In this document: in pieces, positions 21,403-32,977 of the stretch | How positions within the stretch are numbered: position 1 is the first letter of the stretch | Layout of the letters: every line of letters begins with the position of its first letter | From: Deinococcus sp. QL22 | GTDB taxonomy: Bacteria; Deinococcota; Deinococci; Deinococcales; Deinococcaceae | Assembly: GCF_023370075.1 (NCBI RefSeq) | Contig: NZ_CP097149.1 | Span: 1,296,001 to 1,360,000, forward strand | DNA: 64,000 nucleotides | Direction: 5' to 3' | Notes under the pieces: model-generated | Told to the model about the DNA's origin: nothing | The model's database searches: none | What the model saw: the letters and a program-made list of their open reading frames with translations, nothing else | Position numbers and translations under genes: made by a program

Positions 21403-21942
21403 GACCGGGCCTCCTCGGATGCATAGGGGAAATGCGGAGTGGGATTGGGATGCAGCAGGCGGCAAAAGGCACGGGCAATAGCTCAAGCTCTGGCCTCCTT
21501 CTGCTGTAGAAATCTGTCTAGCAAACGCTCGTTAGGTATCTTATACGGATTTGGCCCGTTTCGCCGCGCCCAGGGAAAAAGAGACGGCTGGGTGCGGGTT
21601 TGATTACAGAGCAGGTCTGACCAAACTGGGCAGATTGCTTCCAGTTCGCTGGGCTGGGCACTGACGAGATCGCAAGTAGTGAGACGCACTGGCTGAAGCT
21701 GTCGCGGGGCACTGCTGAGGATCAGGGGTGTCTGGTAGTGCTGGACGGGGTTGGAAACAAGGGGCGGGGCTGAACCTCGCACCGGTGGCCCCCTCACCCC
21801 GCTGCTTTGGCAGCGCCCCCCTCTCCTCAATCCGTTCCAGTCCCACAAGGGGTCAGAGCAACGGCTTTCATTGGAGTTGGAAGCCTTTCTTAGATCCTCA
21901 GACCCTTGACACTTAGCCACCTTCCAGACTGGCAGCCTACGT
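21403..21942. other. 540-nt intergenic region, repeat-like, no gene seen
   Basis: Lies between the E1 alpha start and the end of the aminotransferase gene, both read leftward. It should hold the promoter of the dehydrogenase operon; a TATAAGAT-like sequence on the minus strand near 21540 is a weak candidate. The part around 21755-21865 has a repeat-like look (a CCCTCACCCCGCTGCTTTGG stretch with CGCTGC/GCAGCG pairing). The tail contains TAGATCC/AGACCC motifs shared with other gaps. Frames through it have no coding character. Confidence 0.5.
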
Positions 21943-23544
21943 TCAATACGCGAAAAACACCAAGTCTGCCGGAATATGCGCCGGAATACTTCTCTGCTCC
22001 AGATCGGGCACGAGGGCCGCCACCCGCGCCTCAGCTTCGGCCAGATACGCCTCGTAGGGCACGTCTCCCCCACTGCGCTCTGGGCGGGCGTCGCCAAACA
22101 AATCCAGCGGGGCAGTGTCGGCCTCATGCGTCCACGCGCCGGAACCCCAATTGAAGTGATACAGCGATAAAAACCGTTCGCCGCATGCCGCCACGAACTC
22201 TATAGCGTCCAGCAAAAACTCTATTTCCACGTCGGTGGCCCAGGGTGCGAGGTTCAGGCGCGTCCAGCCGGGTTTCAGGCCGTCCATCTCACCCAAGACG
22301 CAGTTCAGGTAGCGCTCGCTGCGTTCCTCATCTATGCCCAGCAGCACATGACCGTATGGCCCGGCACAGGCGCACCCGCCCCGTGCCTGAATGCCGAACA
22401 GGTCGTTCAGCAGGCGCACCACGAAGCGGGGATGCAGGAACGCGCCCGACTCGGTGCGGATCAGGAACGATAGGAAGGCCAGCCGTGGAGCCTCTGGGTT
22501 GCCCAGCAGATGTACGCGCTTGTTGGGGGTCAGGCGCGACATGGCGCGTGAAAACAACTCGTGTTCACGCGCCGTCAGCGCCTTCACACCCAACTCCTCT
22601 TTGACTTTGAAGGCCAGCGCGGTGCGAATTTTGCCCAGAATGGCGGGCGTTCCGGCGTCCTCACGGGCCTCGATGTCGTCTATGTAAGCGTGCTTGGTGC
22701 GGCTCACGTAGCGCACTGTGCCGCCGCCCGCCGTACTCGGAACCGTCAGGCGATACAGATGCTCCTGAAAGCACAGCAAGCCGGGCGTGCCGGGGCCACC
22801 GACGAACTTATGCGGGCTGAGAAAAACCGCGTCGTAACCGTCTGCCTTGCCGGGCTTCATATCGATCTGCACATAGGGGCCACTGGCCGCAAAGTCGAAG
22901 CAGGCAAACGCCCCATTCGCGTGCAAGATTCGGGCCACCGTGCGCGTATCGGTCAGCAGGCCAGTCACGTTGCTGGCCGCGCTGAAGGAACCGATCTTGG
23001 GCCGACGCACAAACTCTGGGGCCTTCAGCAGCGTCACCAGCGCATCCAGATCAAGATTGCCGCGCTCGCACAGCGGGACTTCCACCACTTCCGCCAACGT
23101 TTCCCGCCAACTGACCTCGTTGCTGTGGTGCTCGTAGGGGCCAACGAACACCACCGGGCGCTCGTGGGCAGGCATGGTGTTCAGGGTGGCGGCGCGGTGG
23201 GCTTCCGGCACGCTGAGGCCCAGAATGTCTTGTAGCCGCCTCACCGCCGCCGTACTCCCCGATCCGCAGTACACCAGCTTGCAGGTAGCGTCGCCGCCCA
23301 GTTGCCCCTTCACGTATTCGGCGGCCTGATGCGCCAGATGCGTGGTCTGTGCACCTGTCGCGCTGTCCTCGGTGTGGGTGTTGGCATACAGCGGCAGCGC
23401 CAGCGTTTGCACCCGCTCCTCTATGCTGCGCAGCGCCCGCCCGGACGCCACGTAGTCGGCATAAGTCACGCGGCGAGGCCCGAACGGGGTGCGAATCAGG
23501 GTGTCCGTTCCGATCAAGTCAGCACGCAGCGAGGCAAAGTCCAT
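21943..23544 (-). CDS. class V PLP-dependent aminotransferase (cysteine desulfurase-like)
   Basis: A 533-aa fold-type I PLP enzyme, longer than typical cysteine desulfurases (about 400 aa). Visible motifs: YCGSGSTAAVRRLQD near residue 92, PYEHHSNEVSW with the PLP-contacting His, SAASNVTG, FDFAASGPY and the Schiff-base Lys in SPHKFVGGPGTPG. The C-terminal extension includes GGCACAGPYGH. TAAGAT lies 6 nt before the ATG (23551-23556, complement). It may be a lyase or transferase rather than a sulfur donor; there are no isc/suf neighbours. Divergent from mnmG. Confidence 0.85.
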   Translation of the reverse strand: MDFASLRADLIGTDTLIRTPFGPRRVTYADYVASGRALRSIEERVQTLALPLYANTHTEDSATGAQTTHLAHQAAEYVKGQLGGDATCKLVYCGSGSTAAVRRLQDILGLSVPEAHRAATLNTMPAHERPVVFVGPYEHHSNEVSWRETLAEVVEVPLCERGNLDLDALVTLLKAPEFVRRPKIGSFSAASNVTGLLTDTRTVARILHANGAFACFDFAASGPYVQIDMKPGKADGYDAVFLSPHKFVGGPGTPGLLCFQEHLYRLTVPSTAGGGTVRYVSRTKHAYIDDIEAREDAGTPAILGKIRTALAFKVKEELGVKALTAREHELFSRAMSRLTPNKRVHLLGNPEAPRLAFLSFLIRTESGAFLHPRFVVRLLNDLFGIQARGGCACAGPYGHVLLGIDEERSERYLNCVLGEMDGLKPGWTRLNLAPWATDVEIEFLLDAIEFVAACGERFLSLYHFNWGSGAWTHEADTAPLDLFGDARPERSGGDVPYEAYLAEAEARVAALVPDLEQRSIPAHIPADLVFFAY

Positions 23545-23652
23545 GAAGTCATCTTAATCTGTAAGCCGGTTAGCCACTGTGATGGACTGGCAGCCAGACC
23601 GTAACCCAGCGCCGCGCAATCTCTGCCCCCGCCCACTACACTCTTTTCTGAG

Positions 23653-25458
23653 ATGAGCGGCGTGCAGACGGGATGGAACGTAATCGTAATCGGGGGCGGC
23701 CACGCGGGGTTGGAAGCGGCGTGGGCGGCGGCCAAATATGCGCGGGTGGCGCTGTTGGTCGGCAATCCTTCGACCATTGGCCGGATGCCCTGCAACCCGG
23801 CAGTGGGCGGCCCTGGCAAAAGCCAACTGGTCTTTGAAGTTCAGGCGCTGGGCGGCCTGATGGGACAACTGGCCGACGCCACCGCCATCCATACCCGCGT
23901 GTTGAACGCCAGCAAGGGGCCGGCGGTGCAGTCGCTCCGGGTGCAAAATGAGCGCGATGCCTACGCCGAATACGCGCAGGACGTGATTCTGGGACACAGC
24001 GGCCTAGATGTGGTGCGTGGAGAGGCCGCCGATCTGGAGAGCGACGGGCAGGGCGGCTGGTGGGTCATCACGACGGACGGGCGCAGGCTGGCGGCCCGCA
24101 GCGTGGTCATCGCGGCAGGCACCTTTATGCGGGCGGTGACGTGGTACGGACGCCAATCCCGCCCCGAAGGACGACAGGGCGAACCGCCTTCCCGTTTCTT
24201 GTCGGAGCCGTTGGCGCGGGCCGGACATGTGCTGAAGCGCTATAAAACGGGGACGCCGCCACGTGTACGGGCCGACGCAGTTCGCTTTGAAGACCTTCTG
24301 GAGATTCCCGCTGACCCCAACCCACGCGGCTTTACGGGGCAGCCCGGCCCACGCGCTACCCGCTCCCCCACTTGGCAGACCTACACCACCCCCGAAACCC
24401 ACCGTCTGATTCAGGAAAACTTGCACGAGTCGCCGATGTACGCCGGAGACATCGAGGGCCTAGGGCCGCGCTATTGCCCCAGCATTGAGGACAAGGTGGT
24501 GCGGTTTGCCCACCATGACCGCCATCTGCTGTTTGTGGAACCCGATGGTATAGAAACGAGTGAGGTGTATTTGCAGGGCTTCAGCTCCTCGCTGCCGCCG
24601 CATCTGCAAGACCGTCTGGTACGTACCTTACCCGGCTTTGAACAAGCCGTAATTCAGCGCTACGCCTACGCCGTGGAATACGATGTGGTGGATTCCACCG
24701 AATTGACCCTGAATCTCGAATCTCGCCAGTTGCCTGGAGTCTTCACGGCGGGGCAGATCAACGGCACCAGTGGCTATGAGGAAGCCGCCGCCCAGGGCCT
24801 GGTGGCCGGAACTGCCGCCGCCCGCCGCGCCGAAGGCTTGCCCGAGCAGTTTATTGGCCGCGAGACAGGGTATCTAGGCGTGATGCTGGACGATCTGGTG
24901 TTCAAAGGGAGCGACGAACCCTACCGCATGATGACCAGCCGCGTAGAACACCGCCTGCTGATGCGGCAGGACAACGCCGACGAACGCCTGACGCCGCTGG
25001 GGCATGAACTGGGCTTGGTAGATGAGGGCGAGCGAGACCGTGTGGCCGCCAAATACGGGCGAGTGGCCGACGCTGTGGCCGAGTTGAATCGCCAGCGCGT
25101 ACAGGGCCACACAGGGGATGCCTGGTTGCGCCGCCCGGAATTCACACTGCCGGATGTGGAGGCGTTAGGCTTCACTTTGCCTGCGCTGGACGCCACCGAG
25201 CGGGAAGCACTGGAAATACGGGTGAAATATGCAGGCTACATCGCACGCGCTGAAACCCAGCTGAAGTCGGAAGGGCGGGCGCGGGAACTGAGTCTGGCGG
25301 GCGTAGATTTTGCGGGAATCATCGCTCTGTCGAACGAAGCCCGCGAGAAGCTGGGCCGGGTGCGTCCCTTGACCGTGGAACAAGCGGCCCGCGTGCCGGG
25401 TGTGCGCCACGCCGACATCAGCGCCCTGCTGGTGCACCTGAAACGTCAAACGATCTGA
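23653..25458 (+). CDS. mnmG: tRNA uridine-5-carboxymethylaminomethyl modification enzyme MnmG (GidA)
   Basis: With MnmE it adds the (carboxymethyl)aminomethyl group to U34 of certain tRNAs. The 601-aa FAD protein has the dinucleotide motif [11 protein letters not shown] at about 12-22, the family signature [15 protein letters not shown], and the second family block with [20 protein letters not shown] box lies 10 nt before the ATG (23637-23642). It is first in a rightward run mnmG, LAGLIDADG-like gene, rsmG, parA, parB, the classic gid-par layout near bacterial origins. Confidence 0.97.
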   Translation: MSGVQTGWNVIVIGGGHAGLEAAWAAAKYARVALLVGNPSTIGRMPCNPAVGGPGKSQLVFEVQALGGLMGQLADATAIHTRVLNASKGPAVQSLRVQNERDAYAEYAQDVILGHSGLDVVRGEAADLESDGQGGWWVITTDGRRLAARSVVIAAGTFMRAVTWYGRQSRPEGRQGEPPSRFLSEPLARAGHVLKRYKTGTPPRVRADAVRFEDLLEIPADPNPRGFTGQPGPRATRSPTWQTYTTPETHRLIQENLHESPMYAGDIEGLGPRYCPSIEDKVVRFAHHDRHLLFVEPDGIETSEVYLQGFSSSLPPHLQDRLVRTLPGFEQAVIQRYAYAVEYDVVDSTELTLNLESRQLPGVFTAGQINGTSGYEEAAAQGLVAGTAAARRAEGLPEQFIGRETGYLGVMLDDLVFKGSDEPYRMMTSRVEHRLLMRQDNADERLTPLGHELGLVDEGERDRVAAKYGRVADAVAELNRQRVQGHTGDAWLRRPEFTLPDVEALGFTLPALDATEREALEIRVKYAGYIARAETQLKSEGRARELSLAGVDFAGIIALSNEAREKLGRVRPLTVEQAARVPGVRHADISALLVHLKRQTI

Positions 25459-25462
25459 GAAT

Positions 25463-25490
25463 GTTTCACGGGAAACCTGACGGTGAAACA
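25463..25490. promoter_or_regulatory. parS-like centromere site 1
   Basis: Contains GTTTCACGGGAAAC (25463-25476), one base different from the common bacterial parS core GTTTCACGTGAAAC, followed by an extra inverted half-site GTGAAAC (25483-25489). The whole 28-bp unit is repeated 71 bp downstream with one mismatch. The location next to parA/parB and near oriC supports ParB binding. Confidence 0.72.
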
Positions 25491-25533
25491 AATCTGGGTC
25501 GCAAACGGAGATGGAGCGCTTGACCTCAGCTGC

Positions 25534-25561
25534 GTTTCACGGGAAACTTGACGGTGAAACA
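25534..25561. promoter_or_regulatory. parS-like centromere site 2, overlapping a start codon
   Basis: Second copy of the unit: GTTTCACGGGAAAC (25534-25547) and half-site GTGAAAC (25554-25560); its last base is the A of the ATG of the LAGLIDADG-like gene. In RNA the outer arms GUUUCAC/GUGAAAC could form a 7-bp hairpin ending at that start codon. ParB binding or the hairpin could limit expression of that gene. Confidence 0.72.
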
Positions 25562-25953
25562 TGGATAAGCCCACTGATCCTTCCGTTCCCACTCCTCCCT
25601 TCGATCAGGGACTCCTGCTGGGCATCCTGATTGGTGAAGGGCACTTCGGCGGCGACGGCAAGCAGCCCCACATCACGCTGAGGATGCACACCCGCCACCG
25701 CAAACTGTTTGAAGCCATGCTGCGAATCTGCCCCGGCTCGCGCCTATACGGCCCCTACGACCACGGGGGACGCCAGTATTACCAGTGGATGGCGCGGGGC
25801 AAAGTGCTGCGCGAACAGCTGGTGCCGCTGCTGGACGCGCTGCCAATGGCCGAATTGGATGACCATGTATTTGAACGCTACACAGATATGAAAACGAGGT
25901 ACGGCCTGATGAACACACCCGATTTGACCCCTGAAACGCAGGGCACGCCATGA
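25561..25953 (+). CDS. single-motif LAGLIDADG-like protein between mnmG and rsmG
   Basis: A 130-aa protein with one LAGLIDADG-type helix, LLGILIGEG at residues 19-27. The acidic catalytic position is kept as Glu26, while the Asp at the sixth motif position is Ile. The rest follows the usual single-domain pattern: a beta region ([18 protein letters not shown]), a GSRLYGPY turn, a [15 protein letters not shown] strand-helix and a closing amphipathic helix. Such proteins act as homodimers. It is coupled to rsmG by an ATGA overlap and has no Shine-Dalgarno of its own because parS site 2 abuts the ATG. It may be a domesticated DNA-binding protein or an active homing endonuclease. Recognition is by eye. 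Confidence 0.6.
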   Translation: MDKPTDPSVPTPPFDQGLLLGILIGEGHFGGDGKQPHITLRMHTRHRKLFEAMLRICPGSRLYGPYDHGGRQYYQWMARGKVLREQLVPLLDALPMAELDDHVFERYTDMKTRYGLMNTPDLTPETQGTP

Positions 25954-26687
25954 CACCCGAAGGCCAAGACCTGTTGCTGCGGGGCGGCGACGCGCTGGGG
26001 CTAGACCTCACGCCGCATCTGCCCGCTTTTGCCGAACTGCTGAGGCTGTTGCTGGAAGGCTCGGCCCGCACCAACCTCACCGCACTCAAGGAAGAGCCCG
26101 ACATCATCCTCAAGCACTTCGTGGATTCGCTGACCTGTCTGCAAGGTGGCTATCTGCACGGCGTTCACCGGGTCATAGACCTGGGCACAGGCGCGGGCTT
26201 TCCTGCCTTGCCACTGGCTATCGTGCAGCCTGACCTGCAACTGGTTCCGGTGGATTCCACCCGCAAAAAGATAGAGTTTGTGGCCGCCACCGCCGCTGCA
26301 CTGGGCCTGACCAACGTGAATCCTTTGGTGGGCCGCGCCGAGGAACTGGGCCAAGATCCCGAACACCGCCAACGCTATGACCGCGTAGTCGTGCGTGCCG
26401 TGGCCGCCCTGCCAATCCTGGCAGAACTGGCCCTGCCTCTGCTCCGCGAAAACGGCTTGCTGGTGGCGCAAAAAGGCCCGATCAGCAATGAGGAACTGAA
26501 CGCGGGCCGCCGTGCATCGGGAGAAGTGGGCGGCAAAGTGCAAGTGGTTGACCCCTTCACGCTGCCGATTCTGGGCGACGCCCGCACTCTGATCGTGATT
26601 GAGAAGCTGAAGCCGACCCCCGCCAAATATCCCCGGCGTCCGGGCGTACCGAACCATCAACCGCTCTTCTGGAACGGCAATACGTGA
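25950..26687 (+). CDS. rsmG: 16S rRNA (guanine527-N7)-methyltransferase RsmG (GidB)
   Basis: Methylates G527 of 16S rRNA using SAM. The 245-aa protein has [20 protein letters not shown] and the SAM-binding motif [16 protein letters not shown] (about 72-87), then [10 protein letters not shown], all typical of RsmG. Its ATG overlaps the stop of the LAGLIDADG-like gene by 4 nt. Loss of this enzyme in other bacteria gives low-level streptomycin resistance. Confidence 0.96.
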   Translation: MTPEGQDLLLRGGDALGLDLTPHLPAFAELLRLLLEGSARTNLTALKEEPDIILKHFVDSLTCLQGGYLHGVHRVIDLGTGAGFPALPLAIVQPDLQLVPVDSTRKKIEFVAATAAALGLTNVNPLVGRAEELGQDPEHRQRYDRVVVRAVAALPILAELALPLLRENGLLVAQKGPISNEELNAGRRASGEVGGKVQVVDPFTLPILGDARTLIVIEKLKPTPAKYPRRPGVPNHQPLFWNGNT

Positions 26688-26769
26688 GACGGCTCTGCTC
26701 TACCGTAACGCACCTGGCCCGCCCAATAACGGTATCTTCACTGGCGATGCTCGCAGTTAAGGAACGCTC

Positions 26770-28360
<1,591 letters not shown>

Positions 28361-28386
28361 GTCTAAGGAAGAGCTTAAACACAGGA

Positions 28387-28413
28387 GGGGAGAGGCATTA
28401 ATGGCCTCTCCCC
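28387..28413. terminator. hairpin between convergent parB and the VanW gene
   Basis: GGGGAGAGGC (28387-28396) pairs with GCCTCTCCCC (28404-28413), 7-nt loop. No T-run follows on either strand, so termination may be incomplete or the hairpin may protect 3' ends. Confidence 0.65.
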
Positions 28414-28428
28414 CTAGAGTTCTAGAGT

Positions 28429-29910
28429 TTATCGGCGCGTGCCGACCAAGAAGATGTTGGGCCAAGGGCGATACACACTCCGCAGGGTGTCCTGTTTGAA
28501 AGTTTGCCCATTGCGGATAAATTTGCGGGTGACTTCTAACGTGGCTCCGGGGGCCGCCCAGTCGACTTGTTTGCGCTGTCCGGCGGGCAGGGTGGAATCG
28601 GAAATCAGGCGGTCGACGGGCGAGGCGCGGGTGGCGAGAGTGCGGGGCGTGCCGACCTCTACCGTGTAGTCACGGGCCTTGCCGAACACGGCGATGCTCA
28701 GGCGGGCTTCTTCATCGTTCCAGTCGGTCTGGAACCAGAGTGCGCCGCCTGTATCGTTGGCAAATTTCAGGTCGAGTGTGGGCTGGTATACCGCTGCGTC
28801 GAGGCCCGAAGGATCGTAGTAGCGCACCTGGTACGAGTGATTCTGGCGCTGGGTGGCTGTCAAGCCCGCGCCGTAGAGGGTACGAAACACAGTGGTACTG
28901 ACCTGACAGATGCCGCCGCCCACGCCGTCGACGGTGCGTTCGCCAGAAATGACCAACCCAGTCACGAAGCCGTTTTGGGTGTTGATCGCGCCTACGGCCT
29001 GATTGAACGAGAAGACCTTGCCCTCGATCAGGCGGTCTTTGAAGCGCGACGCGCCGACGTGAATATTGGTGACACGGGCTGGGCTGCTGCCGTAGTAGTT
29101 GGTTTCGCCGGTGCCCAAGTGCTGCGTAATCCCGCGTGAGACAAAGAAATTCAGCGTGCGCTCCGGGGCTACCTGTCCAGACACGATCACGCTGGCCTGC
29201 ACGCCCTGCGGGTTTTTCAACACTGTTTCGATGCTGGCGCGGGTCTTGTCCATATTGATGATCAGGCCGTTGCGCTGCACGATAGACCAGCCGTCCCACA
29301 GCTCTTCAAAGCGGGCATTTTCAGGTTTGGAGGGCAGATCGGCCACAAATTTCTTCAGGTCGGCTTCCAGGGAAGCACTGATGCTGCCCCCACGCTGCCG
29401 CAACTGGGTCACCCGCGCAGCGGAAACAGTCAGGGTACGGGTGAAGGGCAACGTGGTTTTTTTGCCGTCGACCAGCGCAGGCCACTCGGCACGCACCGTG
29501 ATCAGCAGCGGCGCGGTGCGGGGGGGCGTGACCTTCACGCTGGGTTCCGGGGGCGTGGGTGCGGGCTGGGCAGGGTCGGCGGGCGGAGTCGGCACAGGCT
29601 CCGGCATCGGCTCTGTGGGTGGTGCGGGCGGCACGACTTCTGGGGGCACTTCTACAGGTGGAACGGGTATAGGTGGAGGAGCAGGCGGCGTAACACCGGG
29701 AGGCGTGGGCGGCAGAGGCAACACCGGAATCACGATTGGCGCGGGTGCAGCGGGCGGCGTCGGCGTGGGTTGCGCCACAGGCGGCACAGCAATGGGCGGT
29801 GTATCTATCTGCGCTGCCGTCTGCGCCACCGCGCCGCCCAAGAGTGCCGCACCCAATACCGCACTCATCAGCACAGTCCATGTTCCTACACGCCTCGATT
29901 GACCCTTCAT
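28429..29910 (-). CDS. VanW-family exported protein
   Basis: A 493-aa protein with an N-terminal signal/anchor ([20 protein letters not shown]), a Pro-rich low-complexity stretch (about 40-125), a middle domain resembling the peptidoglycan-binding region of YoaR/VanW proteins, and the VanW domain ([57 protein letters not shown]). The start at 29910 puts the basic residues right before the hydrophobic segment; an AATACT box lies 7 nt upstream. Despite the name it need not relate to vancomycin resistance. Likely acts in the cell envelope. Confidence 0.87.
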   Translation of the reverse strand: MKGQSRRVGTWTVLMSAVLGAALLGGAVAQTAAQIDTPPIAVPPVAQPTPTPPAAPAPIVIPVLPLPPTPPGVTPPAPPPIPVPPVEVPPEVVPPAPPTEPMPEPVPTPPADPAQPAPTPPEPSVKVTPPRTAPLLITVRAEWPALVDGKKTTLPFTRTLTVSAARVTQLRQRGGSISASLEADLKKFVADLPSKPENARFEELWDGWSIVQRNGLIINMDKTRASIETVLKNPQGVQASVIVSGQVAPERTLNFFVSRGITQHLGTGETNYYGSSPARVTNIHVGASRFKDRLIEGKVFSFNQAVGAINTQNGFVTGLVISGERTVDGVGGGICQVSTTVFRTLYGAGLTATQRQNHSYQVRYYDPSGLDAAVYQPTLDLKFANDTGGALWFQTDWNDEEARLSIAVFGKARDYTVEVGTPRTLATRASPVDRLISDSTLPAGQRKQVDWAAPGATLEVTRKFIRNGQTFKQDTLRSVYRPWPNIFLVGTRR

Positions 29911-29986
29911 GCTCGGCAGTATTTCACGCGCTCCAGACTGAATTGTGAAGCGCGTGAACGTGAAGACGGGCGTGCTGTCAGGCCGT

Positions 29987-30988
29987 TTAGCGAGTGACCA
30001 AGGCTGAGTTTTCCAGTTGCCGGCCAATCTCGGCCACCGCTGCCACCGCATGATGCCGTCCGTTTTCAATAAATACCTGATTGGTCTTGCCTGCAAAGCC
30101 CGCGCTACCTACCACGAACAGGCCCGGCGTGCTGCTTTCGTACGCATCTGACATGACCAAGCAGGCGTCTGGGTGCTGCGCCAGATTCAAACCGTCCAGA
30201 AAACTGAGGTCGGGACGGTAGCCGGTCAGGGCAAAAGTGAAATGGGTGGGGAGTTCAAACGTGCTGCCATCGGCCCGCTCGATTCGTGCCATGTCAGGCA
30301 GGATTTCGACCACCCGTGAGTTGAAATGTGCGGCGATGCTGCCTTCCTTGATCCGGTTCTCCAGGTCAGGGCGTACCCAATATTTGATGGTGGATTTGAG
30401 TTCGGGCGCACGCACCACCATCGTCACCTTCGCCCCGCCGCGCCACAGATCAAGGGCGGCGTCGGCGGCGCTGTTGCCCGCACCGATTACGGTCACGTTG
30501 AGGCCCATAAACGGGTGCGCCTCGGTGTAATAGTGCGACACGTTGTCGCCGTCCTCGCCGGGAATGCCGAGGTGCAGGGGATTGTCGTAGTAGCCCGTCG
30601 CCACGATCACGCGCCGCGCTTCCACCACGCCGGGGGTGCCGTCCCGTGCCTCGATTTCCAGCGTGAAGCCTGCCGGGGCCGCGTGAATCTCGGTCACGGT
30701 GGTGTACTGCTCCACGTTCAATTCCTCGCGCTGCGTCACAAGGCGGTAGTACATCAGGGCGTCGCGGCGATCCGGCTTGTCGTGGCCCGTCACCATCGGA
30801 TGATTGCCGATTTCCAGTTCAGGGGCGGTGGTAAAAAACGTCATGTAGGTGGGGTACTCAAAAATGGCGTTGACCACGCAGCCCTTTTCCAGCACCACGT
30901 AACTCAGGCCAGCCCGTTTGCAGGCGATAGCTGCCGCGAGTCCCACCGGGCCAGCGCCCACGATTGCCACATCTATCAGACCACTCAT
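29987..30988 (-). CDS. ypdA: YpdA-family bacillithiol disulfide reductase
   Basis: FAD/NADPH reductase predicted to recycle bacillithiol disulfide; Deinococcus uses bacillithiol as a low-molecular-weight thiol. The 333-aa protein has the FAD motif [35 protein letters not shown] near residue 35 (the YpdA Cys lies in KGCVV), ATGYYDNP, the NADPH motif [16 protein letters not shown], and the C-terminal VVGSAGF. The start at 30988 fits the family; an ATG three codons upstream is possible. Divergent from fumC. Confidence 0.85.
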   Translation of the reverse strand: MSGLIDVAIVGAGPVGLAAAIACKRAGLSYVVLEKGCVVNAIFEYPTYMTFFTTAPELEIGNHPMVTGHDKPDRRDALMYYRLVTQREELNVEQYTTVTEIHAAPAGFTLEIEARDGTPGVVEARRVIVATGYYDNPLHLGIPGEDGDNVSHYYTEAHPFMGLNVTVIGAGNSAADAALDLWRGGAKVTMVVRAPELKSTIKYWVRPDLENRIKEGSIAAHFNSRVVEILPDMARIERADGSTFELPTHFTFALTGYRPDLSFLDGLNLAQHPDACLVMSDAYESSTPGLFVVGSAGFAGKTNQVFIENGRHHAVAAVAEIGRQLENSALVTR

Positions 30989-31110
30989 GCCGCCCATTCT
31001 GGCAGGGGAGAGGAGAGCAGACCGTAAGGCAGGGCGTCTAAGGGCCGAGGGGTTTAGGAACGGCGGCTCTGTTCTGCCCACTGTTTGCCACTCACCGTTA
31101 AACTGAGCGC

Positions 31111-32520
31111 ATGACCGACACCCGCCAACCTTCAACCCGCACCGAGTCCGACACGATGGGCAAGCTGGAAGTCGCCTCTGACCGGTATTGGGGCGCACAG
31201 ACCGAGCGCAGCATTCACAATTTCCCGATCGGGCGCGATACGTTCGTGTGGGGCCGACCCGTTATTCAGGCATTGGGGATTTTGAAAAAGGGCGCAGCGC
31301 AGGCCAATGCCGACCTGGGCGAATTGCCGCAGGATGTGGCCGATCTGATCGTGCGGGCCGCCGATGAAGTGATCGCGGGCACGCTGGACAGCCATTTTCC
31401 GCTGGTGGTGTTTCAGACCGGAAGCGGCACCCAGAGCAACATGAACGCCAACGAGGTGATTTCCAACCGCGCCATAGAACTGGCGGGCGGCGTGCTGGGC
31501 AGCAAAGCGCCCGTCCATCCTAACGACCACGTGAACCGGGGCCAGAGCAGCAACGACACCTTTCCCACCGCCATGCACATCGCCGTGGTGCTGGAACTGA
31601 ACCACCGCCTGTACGGCAGCGTGGGCAAATTGCGCGGCACCCTGCACGCCAAAGCCGGGCAACACGCCGGACTGGTGAAGGTGGGGCGCACGCACCTGCA
31701 AGACGCCACGCCCATCACGCTGGGCCAGGAAATCGGCGGCTGGGTGGCCCAACTGGACTACGCATTGGCCGAAGTGAAACACGCCGAAGCGGGCCTATAC
31801 GACCTTGCCATCGGCGGTACGGCAGTCGGCACAGGCCTGAACGCGCACCCCAAATTTGGCGACCTGGCCGCGCAGAAATATGAGGCAGAAACGGGCTTCC
31901 CCTTCCGCTCGGCAGAGAACAAATTTGCAGCCCTGAGCGCCCACGACGCGCTGGTGCAGACCTCGGCGGCGTTGCGCACTCTGGCAGGCGCACTGATGAA
32001 AATGGCGAACGACGTGCGCTGGCTTGCCAGTGGCCCCCGCAACGGCATCGGCGAAATTGTGATTCCCGAAAACGAACCCGGCTCCAGCATCATGCCCGGC
32101 AAGGTGAACCCGACCCAGAGCGAGGCGCTGACGATGGTGGCGACCCGCGTGTTTGGCAACGACGCGACGGTGGCCTTTGCGGGCAGTCAGGGCAATTTTC
32201 AACTGAACGTGTTCAAGCCCGTGATGGTTCACGCCGTGCTGGAAAGCATTCGCCTGATTGCCGATGCCAGCCTCGCCTTCAACGACAACTGCGCGGTGGG
32301 CATAGAGCCGAACCTCGCCAAGATTGAAGAAAACCTGAGCATCAACCTGATGCAGGTCACGGCGCTGAACAAGCACATCGGGTACGACAAGGCCGCTGCC
32401 ATTGCCAAAAAAGCGCACAAGGAAGGCAGCAGCCTGCGCGAAGCGGCAGTGGCACTGGGTTACGTCACTGACGAAGAATTTACGGCGTGGGTGATTCCGC
32501 TGGAGATGACGCACAACTGA
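31111..32520 (+). CDS. fumC: class II fumarate hydratase
   Basis: Iron-independent fumarase of the TCA cycle, interconverting fumarate and malate. The 469-aa protein has [18 protein letters not shown], the [19 protein letters not shown]-site region and the superfamily signature [22 protein letters not shown] lies 6 nt before the ATG (31099-31104), pointing to a leaderless mRNA. Full family length with all active-site segments present. Confidence 0.97.
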   Translation: MTDTRQPSTRTESDTMGKLEVASDRYWGAQTERSIHNFPIGRDTFVWGRPVIQALGILKKGAAQANADLGELPQDVADLIVRAADEVIAGTLDSHFPLVVFQTGSGTQSNMNANEVISNRAIELAGGVLGSKAPVHPNDHVNRGQSSNDTFPTAMHIAVVLELNHRLYGSVGKLRGTLHAKAGQHAGLVKVGRTHLQDATPITLGQEIGGWVAQLDYALAEVKHAEAGLYDLAIGGTAVGTGLNAHPKFGDLAAQKYEAETGFPFRSAENKFAALSAHDALVQTSAALRTLAGALMKMANDVRWLASGPRNGIGEIVIPENEPGSSIMPGKVNPTQSEALTMVATRVFGNDATVAFAGSQGNFQLNVFKPVMVHAVLESIRLIADASLAFNDNCAVGIEPNLAKIEENLSINLMQVTALNKHIGYDKAAAIAKKAHKEGSSLREAAVALGYVTDEEFTAWVIPLEMTHN

Positions 32521-32586
32521 GGATGGGTGTGTGATCTGGAAAAGCACGCATCAATTGGCCACCACGCAGTTCTCACTCACCACTGA

Positions 32587-32874
32587 CTATTCACTGCTCA
32601 CGGCACCCCGCGATTCCTGCACCTCGAACACCCACGATTTGGCCCCGGCAGGTAGCGCAAGCTGGGGCGCGGGGCAAGCCCACCGGCTGGCAATCAGCAG
32701 CAATCCCGGTTGGGCGGGACTAACCAGCAATTCTGCGCCCAAGAATCCGGGTTGGGACTGCAACGTGTGCAGATGGGCGCTGAGGGCCGTAGCCACCAGG
32801 CCGTCGCCGTTATCGCGGGCTTCGACATACTGCACCTGAACGGGGAATAGGGCGGCAGGCTCAGCAGCGGGCAT
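32587..32874 (-). CDS. small protein with ABM-like (antibiotic biosynthesis monooxygenase) fold
   Basis: A 95-aa protein whose central part (LSAHLHTLQSQPGFLGAELL and the following GLLLIASRW) has the ferredoxin-like pattern of small ABM or dimeric alpha-beta barrel proteins. TAGCAT lies 6 nt before the ATG (32881-32886, complement), which supports a real gene. Function unknown; such proteins range from monooxygenases to heme-related enzymes. Confidence 0.65.
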   Translation of the reverse strand: MPAAEPAALFPVQVQYVEARDNGDGLVATALSAHLHTLQSQPGFLGAELLVSPAQPGLLLIASRWACPAPQLALPAGAKSWVFEVQESRGAVSSE

Positions 32875-32977
32875 CAGCCTATGCTAGCGGCTCAGGTTCT
32901 CCTCACCCAAATGGGGGACTGACCTGTCAATTACGGCTCTCTTCATCCTTCAGACGCGCTAGGCTACGGTTCATACC

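Noticed and set aside
21483..22127. 214-codon minus-strand frame upstream of the dehydrogenase operon
   Set aside because: It starts inside the aminotransferase gene in another frame, then runs through non-coding DNA. No family resemblance, Shine-Dalgarno or TANNNT box.
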